Both the position numbers and the translations under genes were made by a program. From DATIYF01 sp035517775 (GTDB lineage Bacteria > Acidobacteriota > Terriglobia > Terriglobales > Acidobacteriaceae), in the NCBI GenBank assembly GCA_035517775.1, contig DATIYF010000039.1, positions 1 through 29,438 of the forward strand: a DNA stretch of 29,438 nt, given 5' to 3'. Below the pieces are notes generated by a model. That model had not been told where the DNA came from and ran no database searches. It was given only the letters and a program-made list of their open reading frames with translations. The number at the start of each line of letters is the position of its first letter. The first letter of the stretch is position 1. This document shows, in pieces, positions 1 to 5,590 of the stretch.

Positions 1-2083
1 CTTTCATGTAATCGTAGAGCTCCCCATACGTCTTCGGACGCCACGGGGTTGGAGCAATCCGGTTTCCATAGGGCTGGCCGCTTACGAGGTGAATAGAACG
101 ATCGTCGAGCGCATTCTGCAGCGCGGCGATGCAGAGGAGTCTTATTGGCCTATCACGACTGCCCAAACGGTCACGGAGCAACTTCAAACGCTCATTGAAC
201 GGTGTTGCAACGAAGCACATGATAGGAAACAAGCCAGCCCAGACCTTCGTAGCATTGTTGCCTAGGTCGGGCTCCGACTCATCGCGCGCCAATGTGAACA
301 GGATCTCCTCTGCGAAGAAGAACCACTGGGGAAACGACGCGATTTCAAGCGCGTCAGTAACCAGATGGCGGCGTCCACCCCCATACCGTTTGCCAAGCTG
401 TTCTGGCGTAGCTGCCATCACCATCTGATGGAGCCGGGGAACCATCACGTCAGGAGACGATCGCACTAGAAGAAGGAGCTGTTCAGTCTCATGGGCATCG
501 GTAAAGATGTCTCCCCCGCGGGAAAGTGCCCAGTTGCGAAAGTAGGCGTTGACGACGCTGCCGACCTCCTCAGGAGCGCGGGCCATGCGTGCGAGGAATG
601 ATGGAACTAGGTCTGCCGGGAAACCTGCAAGAAAGGGCTTCGGGTCAGGCTCCGCCCATTTAGACCAGGCGGCTTGGAAGCACACCATCGCTACCGGGGT
701 TGGGGTGACATAGAAATATCGCCCAGCCCGAGCCACAAGTCCGTTGGTCTTTTGCATACGATGAAGGCGCTCCCGTACTTCTTTGGGATCGAGCTTCACC
801 AGGCCACAAAGCTGTTCGAGCTCTGCAAAAACATTGTCCATGACCCCACATCGCTGCACCAATGAAATCACCATTAGGGCAGTGAAATCGGCCTCTTCGA
901 AAGGGCCATCTCGCCCGAAAAGCGTTCCGAGATAGCTCTTGGTGTCGCTTAACAGCGTTCCCAGATGCCCCTGCTGCACGATCAGGCTGTCGTTGTCACA
1001 TAGGAAGATGGCAAAACGAAGGTAGCCTTCTGCCAGCTCGCAATAGCGGTAGCGGCGGCCGGGGTCGATATCGGGGAAATTGGCCTCGACAATTTTCTCC
1101 ACCGTCGAAGTTGCAATGCGACTGAGCCGCAACTCGGTCCTGTCCATGCGCTCTAAAGCGTTGTCAATGGTGATGAGGCGTACCCGATGTTGCGTGCCCT
1201 GAAGGATCTTCGCTAGTTGGAACGCAGTCGCGTCCAGGCATTCGTCGGCAACAAGAACTGCATACAAATTCTGGTCGTTGGCGACTGCGCGGGCTACATC
1301 GAGTGCGTGGTCTTCGTCATCTGTATAAAGTGTCAGTGGGGCAATTTCAGGAAGCGCCGCGATTGCTTCACACGCTGTACGGCTCTTGCCCACACCGGCA
1401 TCGCCGGACATCGTAAGCCGTGGGCTGGCCGCTTTGTTCGACCAGTCAAGGTGCTGCCGAACATTATCGAAAATGACATCCGTTTCCGGCGTCGTCACGA
1501 AGTTCTTGGTCACGGCCCGTTCCCGGTTTTGCCATGTCGCAAAATGAAAAAACTCCGTCAGGGTCGATCCCAGCATCTCCGCAGCAATAGCGGGGAATGC
1601 GTTGACCCAATCGACCACATCGGACGCAAATAGCACGACCGCATCTGGCGCTGCGGAGTTGACCTTCTTGATCTCCGCATCCAGAAGGCCTTTAATCTCG
1701 GTCTTCCTTTCAGCAGACCCGTCATCCGCAATGCACATGCGGTATGCATACCCCTGTTGAAGCAGGCTACGCACATAGTCTTTACTGTCTCCGCTGATCT
1801 CTTCCTTCACCTTGCTGTCCGTGAAATCCTTCAACGCAACAGCCTTGTACTGCCACGCGGTACGTTCGGTGAAATAACCCCCGGGATCGGTAGAGCAGCC
1901 CTCAGTTACCTGGGTGTCCACACCTCCGTCTGGGTAGTTGACTCTGGGGTTGTCCAGGACAGCCGTAGCGGGAATACCAAGGATGCGCGCGGAACTGCGG
2001 ATCAACCGATCCAGCAGATCGGTGAAGGGTTTCCCGGTCGAATTACGCAGAACGTAGATATTTTCAGCCGCAATCCGAATCAT
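1..2083 (-). CDS. Mrr-like nuclease-STAND NTPase, candidate antiviral protein (partial, C-terminus off the window)
   Basis: One uninterrupted frame runs from ATG 2083 to the left edge, giving 694 residues with no stop. Residues 1-130 look like a PD-(D/E)xK nuclease of the Mrr type: a GGVD motif (D56) followed by WQYK (Q78, K80), matching the GGxD...QxK active site. A P-loop GDAGVGKS (227-234) and a Walker B-like VLVADE (D280, E281) mark an NTPase. Residues about 398-462 resemble a winged helix (VRERLHRMQKTNGLV, then RYFYVT). The rest is helix-rich, as in a repeat sensor. This order (nuclease, NTPase, winged helix, helical C-terminus) is that of STAND-type antiviral ATPases such as Avs proteins; the defence role is inferred. 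An in-frame TAG lies 15 codons upstream and there is no other start codon between, which fixes the ATG. The start overlaps the stop of the small upstream ORF (ATGA). The gene sits next to a tRNA-Asp integration scar and looks less GC-rich than the genes to the right. Confidence 0.8.
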   Translation of the reverse strand, partial: MIRIAAENIYVLRNSTGKPFTDLLDRLIRSSARILGIPATAVLDNPRVNYPDGGVDTQVTEGCSTDPGGYFTERTAWQYKAVALKDFTDSKVKEEISGDSKDYVRSLLQQGYAYRMCIADDGSAERKTEIKGLLDAEIKKVNSAAPDAVVLFASDVVDWVNAFPAIAAEMLGSTLTEFFHFATWQNRERAVTKNFVTTPETDVIFDNVRQHLDWSNKAASPRLTMSGDAGVGKSRTACEAIAALPEIAPLTLYTDDEDHALDVARAVANDQNLYAVLVADECLDATAFQLAKILQGTQHRVRLITIDNALERMDRTELRLSRIATSTVEKIVEANFPDIDPGRRYRYCELAEGYLRFAIFLCDNDSLIVQQGHLGTLLSDTKSYLGTLFGRDGPFEEADFTALMVISLVQRCGVMDNVFAELEQLCGLVKLDPKEVRERLHRMQKTNGLVARAGRYFYVTPTPVAMVCFQAAWSKWAEPDPKPFLAGFPADLVPSFLARMARAPEEVGSVVNAYFRNWALSRGGDIFTDAHETEQLLLLVRSSPDVMVPRLHQMVMAATPEQLGKRYGGGRRHLVTDALEIASFPQWFFFAEEILFTLARDESEPDLGNNATKVWAGLFPIMCFVATPFNERLKLLRDRLGSRDRPIRLLCIAALQNALDDRSIHLVSGQPYGNRIAPTPWRPKTYGELYDYMK

Positions 2084-2343
2084 GGCGAATCCAAAAAGTC
2101 CATTGAAACCATTGTAGTTCTTAGACTAGCGCTAGTTGTGGAGGTGCCTCGCTGGCTGCGGCTAGGGGGTGGCTTCTCGACGTGTAACCAGCAGGGAGCC
2201 GAGTGAAAAAGGGCGGAATGGGCATCCGTGTCCTTCCGCCCGTCGTCGGTATGAAACGTAAGCCAGAGGCCGAGGCTGAAAATGGTTCCACACACGCGGC
2301 ACCGGCGGTGTTCTGCGGTTTTGTACCGTTTGGGTGCACCCAA
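2080..2343 (-). CDS. Small Cys/His-rich protein, coupled to the nuclease-STAND gene
   Basis: This 87-codon ORF starts at TTG 2343 with a GAGG seven bases upstream and an in-frame TGA four codons before it. It ends in the TGA of CCATGATT, so its stop overlaps the ATG of the nuclease-STAND gene by four bases, the usual mark of translational coupling. The first 60 residues hold CRVC (residues 15-18), a histidine near 31 and a cluster AHSALFHSAPCWLH, which could ligate zinc. The last 30 residues are low-complexity Ser/Thr/Arg. I do not recognise the family. The ORF could be chance reading of a leader; the ordered Cys/His spacing and exact ATGA junction argue for a real gene, while the rare TTG start argues against. 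Confidence 0.45.
   Translation of the reverse strand: MGAPKRYKTAEHRRCRVCGTIFSLGLWLTFHTDDGRKDTDAHSALFHSAPCWLHVEKPPPSRSQRGTSTTSASLRTTMVSMDFLDSP
2125..2136. promoter_or_regulatory. 12-bp perfect palindrome upstream of the STAND gene
   Basis: ACTAGCGCTAGT is a perfect 12-base palindrome 42 bases upstream of the ATG at 2083. It could be an operator for a dimeric regulator of the nuclease-STAND gene. It also lies inside the C-terminal part of the small coupled ORF, so it may be coincidence. Confidence 0.25.
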
Positions 2344-2400
2344 TTCGGAGCCTCACAGAACCTGCGACCTTTGCCCTAAGGCAGAGGTCTAGACAGAGGT

Positions 2401-2425
2401 TTGCTGGACAGAGGACGCGGGTGCG
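2401..2425 (+). repeat. Degenerate second copy of the tRNA-Asp core segment
   Basis: TTGCTG followed by GACAGAGGACGCGGGTGCG closely resembles the tRNA segment at 2518-2546, where TTGCTG is followed by TCAC and then GGCAGAGGTCGCGGGTTCG. The 19-base blocks agree at 16 positions. A further exact GGCAGAGGTC lies at 2380-2389. This could be a decayed older attachment site or a core-like integrase binding site. Confidence 0.45.
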
Positions 2426-2460
2426 ATAAGGGTGCAATAAGGGGTGTCAAGGGTGTCTCA
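2419..2460 (+). repeat. Tandem 10-11 bp repeats, candidate integrase arm-type sites
   Basis: Four head-to-tail units read GGGTGCGATAA (2419), GGGTGCAATAA (2430), GGGGTGTCAA (2441) and GGGTGTCTCA (2451). They lie 60-100 bases from the tRNA crossover point, on the side that would belong to the integrated element. Direct repeats in this position are typical of tyrosine-recombinase arm sites; that role is inferred from position and spacing only. Confidence 0.45.
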
Positions 2461-2520
2461 GGGCTCCAAAAGTGGCCATCCGGGGCTCCTGATTTCAATA
2501 AGTTACGAATTCCTTCCTTG

Positions 2521-2565
2521 CTGTCACGGCAGAGGTCGCGGGTTCGAGTCCCGTCGTCCCCGCCA
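2521..2565 (+). other. 3' half of tRNA-Asp(GTC): attachment-site scar of an integrated element
   Basis: The sequence starts with anticodon loop CTGTCAC (anticodon GTC), then the 3' anticodon strand GGCAG, variable loop AGGTC, T-stem GCGGG, T-loop TTCGAGT, CCCGT, acceptor strand CGTCCCC, discriminator G and encoded CCA. The bases just upstream (CCTTG) cannot pair with GGCAG, and no D-arm or 5' acceptor strand exists, so this is not a functional tRNA. A tRNA truncated exactly at the anticodon loop is what a tyrosine recombinase leaves at the far end of an island. With the tRNA on the + strand, the island and the restored intact tRNA-Asp gene should lie to the left, with the original host flank to the right of 2565. 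Confidence 0.85.
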
Positions 2566-2641
2566 TTTCCTTTCAAGGAGTTACCGGCCGTGACACCGGA
2601 AACTCCAGCCCGCAACTCAACCCGCAAAATGAAGGCAATTC

Positions 2642-2746
2642 TTAACCGGCTGCACTGGCGGCGCGGGGCGCCTTTACGTCGCGCATGGGCGGCAGCCCGA
2701 AGAAACGACTGTACTCACGGCTGAACTGACTGATGCTTTCGTGACC
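2642..2746 (-). pseudogene. Remnant of an AraC-family regulator (C-terminus only)
   Basis: The minus strand from 2746 to the TAA at 2642-2644 encodes 34 residues containing GHESISQFSREYSRFFG followed by LPPMRD. This is the second helix-turn-helix and end of an AraC/XylS regulator, where GYES.SQFSREY.R.FG is the family signature. All upstream coding (effector domain and first HTH) is missing, so it is a fragment. It meets the SDR remnant head to head within six bases, suggesting a deletion joined two once-divergent genes. Confidence 0.7.
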
Positions 2747-2826
2747 GGCGCCGGGTCCGGCATTGGACTAGCGACAGCCAAAGCTTTTGCAGAGCCGGGT
2801 GCATCGCGATTCTGGTGAGCACCGGG
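2741..2826 (+). pseudogene. Remnant of a short-chain dehydrogenase/reductase (N-terminus, frameshifted)
   Basis: From 2741 the plus strand reads VTGAGSGIGLATAKAFAE and then PGA, the Rossmann TGxxxGxG nucleotide-binding motif and first helix of a classical SDR. The frame hits TGA at 2816-2818, but a shift at about 2802 continues as IAILVSTG, which fits the second beta strand. The remaining roughly 220 residues of an SDR, including the YxxxK active site, are absent. It is a dead fragment beside the AraC remnant and just upstream of the arsR-type promoter. Confidence 0.7.
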
Positions 2827-2852
2827 AGATCCGCGGCGACGCATTATATGCC

Positions 2853-2883
2853 TTGACACGTATATACCTACTAGGGTATATAC
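2853..2883 (+). promoter_or_regulatory. Promoter with overlapping operator of the ArsR-type operon
   Basis: TTGACA (2853-2858) is followed 18 bases later by TATATA (2877-2882). A perfect inverted repeat, GTATATACC (2860-2868) and GGTATATAC (2875-2883), covers the spacer and the -10 box, a classic autorepressor site. Transcription would begin at or near the ATG at 2889, so the mRNA is probably leaderless; the only AAGG lies one base from the ATG. Confidence 0.7.
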
Positions 2884-2888
2884 AAGGC

Positions 2889-3260
2889 ATGGAAGCTGCC
2901 TTCGAAATCATTGCGGAGCCGAACCGCCGAGCGATATTGAGTTTGCTGGTTTCGTCCCAACAGTCGGTGGGCGAGATCGAGCGCCGGCTTGGTATGCCGC
3001 AGCCGGCCGTGTCCAAGCACCTGCGGGTGCTGCGCGAGGCCGGTTTCGTGGAATCGACGGTGGATGCGCAGCGCCGCCTCTACCGGCTGAAACCCGAACC
3101 ATTTCGCGAGCTGGATGCCTGGCTGGCCCAGTTCCGCCGCTTCTGGTCGGCGCACGTGGATGCTCTCGAACGCTACCTCAACCGCATGAATCCTCCCGCC
3201 GAGAAATCACCAACCACAACGAACAGGAAAAGCACACGTCGGCGCAAGCCGCGAAAGTGA
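2889..3260 (+). CDS. ArsR/SmtB-type winged-helix repressor
   Basis: The 123-residue product carries a winged HTH: AEPNRRAILSLL opens the fold, the recognition helix is QPAVSKHLRVLREAG (about 38-52), and the wing is VDAQRRLYRLKPEP. It has no cysteine, so it is not a thiol-based metal sensor. It matches the ArsR subgroup that heads operons with SRPBCC/AHSA1 proteins. I chose ATG 2889, since the domain begins there and the promoter lies directly upstream; a longer frame from 2787 would run through the promoter. The tail (112-123) is very basic. It probably represses its own operon through the overlapping inverted repeat. The inducer is unknown. Confidence 0.88.
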   Translation: MEAAFEIIAEPNRRAILSLLVSSQQSVGEIERRLGMPQPAVSKHLRVLREAGFVESTVDAQRRLYRLKPEPFRELDAWLAQFRRFWSAHVDALERYLNRMNPPAEKSPTTTNRKSTRRRKPRK

Positions 3261-3276
3261 AAATGGAGAAAAGGAA

Positions 3277-3669
3277 ATGAAGATCAAACTGACCAGCGTC
3301 TATGTTGACAACCAGGAAAAGGCCCTGCGCTTCTATACCGAGGTGATGGGCTTTATGAAGAAGTCCGATTTCAGCAACGGGCCCTATCGCTGGCTTACGG
3401 TGGCCTCTGCCGAGGACCCGGAGGGGACGGAGCTGCAGCTGGCGCTCAACAACAACCCGGCGGCCCAAGCCTACCAGCGGGCGCTGTTCCAGCAGAACCA
3501 GCCCGCGGCCATGTTTTTCACCAACGACGTGCAGGCCGATTACGATCGCATGAAAGCCCGCGGCGCCGAGTTCACCATGCCGCCAACTGACGTGACCGCT
3601 TCCAAGATCGCCATGGTGAAAGACACCTGCGGTAATCTGATTCAGGTTACAGAGCTAAAGCGCTGGTAA
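3277..3669 (+). CDS. VOC (glyoxalase/bleomycin-resistance fold) family protein
   Basis: The 130-residue protein has the two beta-alpha-beta-beta-beta modules of the vicinal oxygen chelate fold: KLTSVYVDNQEKALRFYTEV at the start and MFFTNDVQADYDRMKARGAEF in the middle, ending DTCGNLIQVTEL. The usual first metal ligand (His near residue 7) is Ser and the last Glu position is Gln, so the standard metal site appears incomplete. The substrate cannot be predicted. A purine-rich site GGAGAAAAGGAA precedes the ATG. It is the second gene of the ArsR-led operon, 16 bases after the repressor. Confidence 0.85.
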   Translation: MKIKLTSVYVDNQEKALRFYTEVMGFMKKSDFSNGPYRWLTVASAEDPEGTELQLALNNNPAAQAYQRALFQQNQPAAMFFTNDVQADYDRMKARGAEFTMPPTDVTASKIAMVKDTCGNLIQVTELKRW

Positions 3670-3684
3670 GGCGGCGGGAAACTG

Positions 3685-4272
3685 ATGATCAATCGCGAGC
3701 ACTACACACCCGGTCCCGCCAACCTGGCGCGCGTACAAAAGGAGCGCGGGCCAAAGGGCGAAGACAAGTGGACACTCATTCTCGTCCGCGAGCTGCGCCA
3801 CGCGCCAGAAAGAGTCTGGCAGGCGCTTACCGATCCGGCGCAGCTGCGCGAGTGGGCGCCCTTCGACGCAGATGGCAATCTGGGCATGGGCGGAGCCACG
3901 GTGAAGCTTACCACTGTGGGCGCGCCCGGGCCGCGCATCACTGAAACCACCGTCAAGCGCGCCGAGGCTCCCCGGCTGCTGGAATACAGCTGGGGTGATT
4001 TCAATATGAAGTGGGAGCTCGAAGCCTCCTCCGGTGGCACGCGCCTGACGCTGTGGATCAACATCGGCCACCGCTTCATCTCCATGGGCGCCGCGGGTTG
4101 GCAGGTTTGCTTCGACGTGTTGGATCATTATCTCAGCGGAACTCCCATCGGCCGCATCGCCGGCCCCCAGGCCATGAATTTCGAGGGCTGGCGGCGTTTG
4201 AATGCGGATTACGCGAAGCAGTTCGGCATTGAACCGCCCAACTGGCCGCCAAAAACGGCGCAAGAATCGTGA
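3685..4272 (+). CDS. SRPBCC/AHSA1 (START-like) domain protein
   Basis: The 195-residue protein has the activator-of-Hsp90-homologue-1-like signature LVRELRHAPERVWQALTDPA then QLREW (34-57), followed by strands ending in LEYSWGDFNMKWELE and TRLTLW, and the closing long helix GWQVCFDVLDHYLSG. The fold forms a hydrophobic ligand-binding cavity. Bacterial members linked to ArsR repressors are common but their ligands are mostly unknown. A C-terminal extension of about 35 residues (GRIAGPQAMNFEGWRRLN onward) goes beyond the minimal domain. It follows the VOC gene by 15 bases and is the expected partner of the ArsR protein. Confidence 0.85.
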   Translation: MINREHYTPGPANLARVQKERGPKGEDKWTLILVRELRHAPERVWQALTDPAQLREWAPFDADGNLGMGGATVKLTTVGAPGPRITETTVKRAEAPRLLEYSWGDFNMKWELEASSGGTRLTLWINIGHRFISMGAAGWQVCFDVLDHYLSGTPIGRIAGPQAMNFEGWRRLNADYAKQFGIEPPNWPPKTAQES

Positions 4273-4290
4273 AAGGGACCAAGGCCAACT

Positions 4291-4863
4291 ATGCCGAACA
4301 GCCAGGGAAACTCCCAGGGTTCACGCGTAACGCTGCACATGGTTTCCAGCCTGGATGGGTTTATCGCCAAGAAGGACAACACCATCGCCTGGCTGGATAG
4401 CCCGGGCAGCGTTTACGAAACCGGCATTTCCATTTCAGAGGAAGAAGTTGCCGCCTTCCTCAAGACCATCGACTGTTACGTCATAGGTTCGCGTGCTTAC
4501 GAACATGCGCTGGAACTGGGCTGGCCCTACGGAGATACTCCGACGGTGGTGGTGACGGGAAGGCCATTGTCATCGGCGAGAAAGAGCGTCGAATTTTATT
4601 TGGGCGATCTCAAGGGGCTGGTTGAAGTGAAGCTCGCGCCTCGATTTCGCAACATCTGGCTCGTGGGTGGGGCGATGCTGTGCCAGCGTTTTCTCGAGCT
4701 CGGCCTGGTAGATGAAATTCGGTTGACCATTGCTCCCGTTCTATTGGGTGATGGACTGCGGCTGTTTGGCGGGCTCACCACCGAGCAGCGCTGGAATTTG
4801 AAGAACGTGGTCGCCTACAGGAACGGATTTGTTGAGCTGTTGTACTCCGCTCCCAAGGCGTGA
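4291..4863 (+). CDS. Dihydrofolate reductase/RibD C-terminal-like reductase
   Basis: The 190-residue protein has the RibD_C/DHFR-like fold: HMVSSLDGFIA near the N-terminus, CYVIGSRAYEHA in the centre, a nucleotide-binding stretch NIWLVGGAMLCQRFLELGLV, and the closing DEIRLTIAPVLLGDGLRLF. These are the standard features of stand-alone NADPH-dependent reductase-like proteins whose substrates are seldom known; it is not the housekeeping folate enzyme. It is fourth in the ArsR-led operon, 18 bases after the SRPBCC gene, with AAGG eight bases before the ATG. Confidence 0.85.
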   Translation: MPNSQGNSQGSRVTLHMVSSLDGFIAKKDNTIAWLDSPGSVYETGISISEEEVAAFLKTIDCYVIGSRAYEHALELGWPYGDTPTVVVTGRPLSSARKSVEFYLGDLKGLVEVKLAPRFRNIWLVGGAMLCQRFLELGLVDEIRLTIAPVLLGDGLRLFGGLTTEQRWNLKNVVAYRNGFVELLYSAPKA

Positions 4864-4878
4864 AAGGTATCGGACCCT

Positions 4879-5439
4879 ATGTCAAACGCAAGTCTTTCCA
4901 AAAAGCAACGTGAAGAAATGCTCAAGGCACTGCAGGCCCGCTTTGAGAAGCACATCAACCGCCACCAGGGGCTTGAGTGGGCCAAAGTGCAGGCAAAGCT
5001 GGAAGCGAAGCCTGAAAAACTGTGGTCACTCAGCGAAATGGAGAGGACGGGCGGTGAGCCCGACGTGGTGGGCCACGACAAAAAGACCGGCGAGTACATT
5101 TTTTACGACTGCGCCGCGGAGAGCCCCACGGGCCGCAGAAGTCTCTGCTACGACCGTGAGGCGCTCGACTCAAGGAAAGAAGCGAAGCCAAAAAACAACG
5201 CTCTCGATTTGGCGGCTGCCTTGGGGGTTGAACTTCTGACCGAGGAACAATATCGCGAGCTGCAGAAACTTGGCGAGTTCGATGTAAAAACCTCGAGCTG
5301 GGTGAAGACACCGGCTGCCATCAGAAAACTGGGGGGCGCGCTGTTTTGTGATCGCCGCTTCGAAACGGTTTTTGTGTATCACAACGGCGCAGAATCTTAC
5401 TATGCGGGCAGAGGATTTCGGGGATGGCTCAGGGTCTAG
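4879..5439 (+). CDS. DUF4256 family protein
   Basis: The 186-residue product matches my memory of DUF4256 along its full length: LEWAKVQAKLEAKPEKLWSL, EMERTGGEPDVVG, TGEYIFYDCAAESPTGRRS, LLTEEQYRELQKLG, TSSWVKTP and FVYHNGAESYYAGRGFRG. The family has no known function; it is soluble and often accompanies SRPBCC or DHFR-like genes. It begins 16 bases after the reductase gene with AAGG upstream, and ends the operon. A hairpin at 5479-5508 follows. Confidence 0.88.
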   Translation: MSNASLSKKQREEMLKALQARFEKHINRHQGLEWAKVQAKLEAKPEKLWSLSEMERTGGEPDVVGHDKKTGEYIFYDCAAESPTGRRSLCYDREALDSRKEAKPKNNALDLAAALGVELLTEEQYRELQKLGEFDVKTSSWVKTPAAIRKLGGALFCDRRFETVFVYHNGAESYYAGRGFRGWLRV

Positions 5440-5478
5440 CTGTGAATCATTATCGGGTGGGTACGAACTAAGGGGAAA

Positions 5479-5508
5479 TGACCCCGAACCTCTCACGGAT
5501 CGGGGTCA
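5479..5508. terminator. Hairpin after the ArsR operon (possible terminator or repeat)
   Basis: TGACCCCGA (5479-5487) and TCGGGGTCA (5500-5508) form a perfect 9-bp stem with a 12-base loop, 40 bases beyond the DUF4256 stop. There is no T-run after the stem, so it is not a standard intrinsic terminator. It may end transcription weakly, protect the 3' end, or be a dispersed palindromic repeat. Confidence 0.4.
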
Positions 5509-5552
5509 GAGCGGGCCGCCGCCGGCAGACCCTTTGTATTTCCCTATTTTCT

Positions 5553-5581
5553 TTGACTCCCGCGATTCACCGACGTAAGAT
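5553..5581 (+). promoter_or_regulatory. Promoter of the propeller kinase gene
   Basis: TTGACT (5553-5558), a 17-base spacer and TAAGAT (5576-5581) form a good sigma-70 promoter. The predicted start point (about 5588) is only two or three bases from the GTG at 5591, which implies a leaderless or nearly leaderless mRNA. Confidence 0.55.
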
Positions 5582-5590
5582 TCGCCGATC

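Noticed and set aside
2416..2470. CRISPR-like array
   Set aside because: The repeats are only 10-11 bp, directly tandem, and have no spacers.
2376..2627. 83-codon minus-strand frame containing GGDDGTRTRDLCRD
   Set aside because: This peptide is the reverse reading of the tRNA-Asp 3' end, a well-known false protein sequence.
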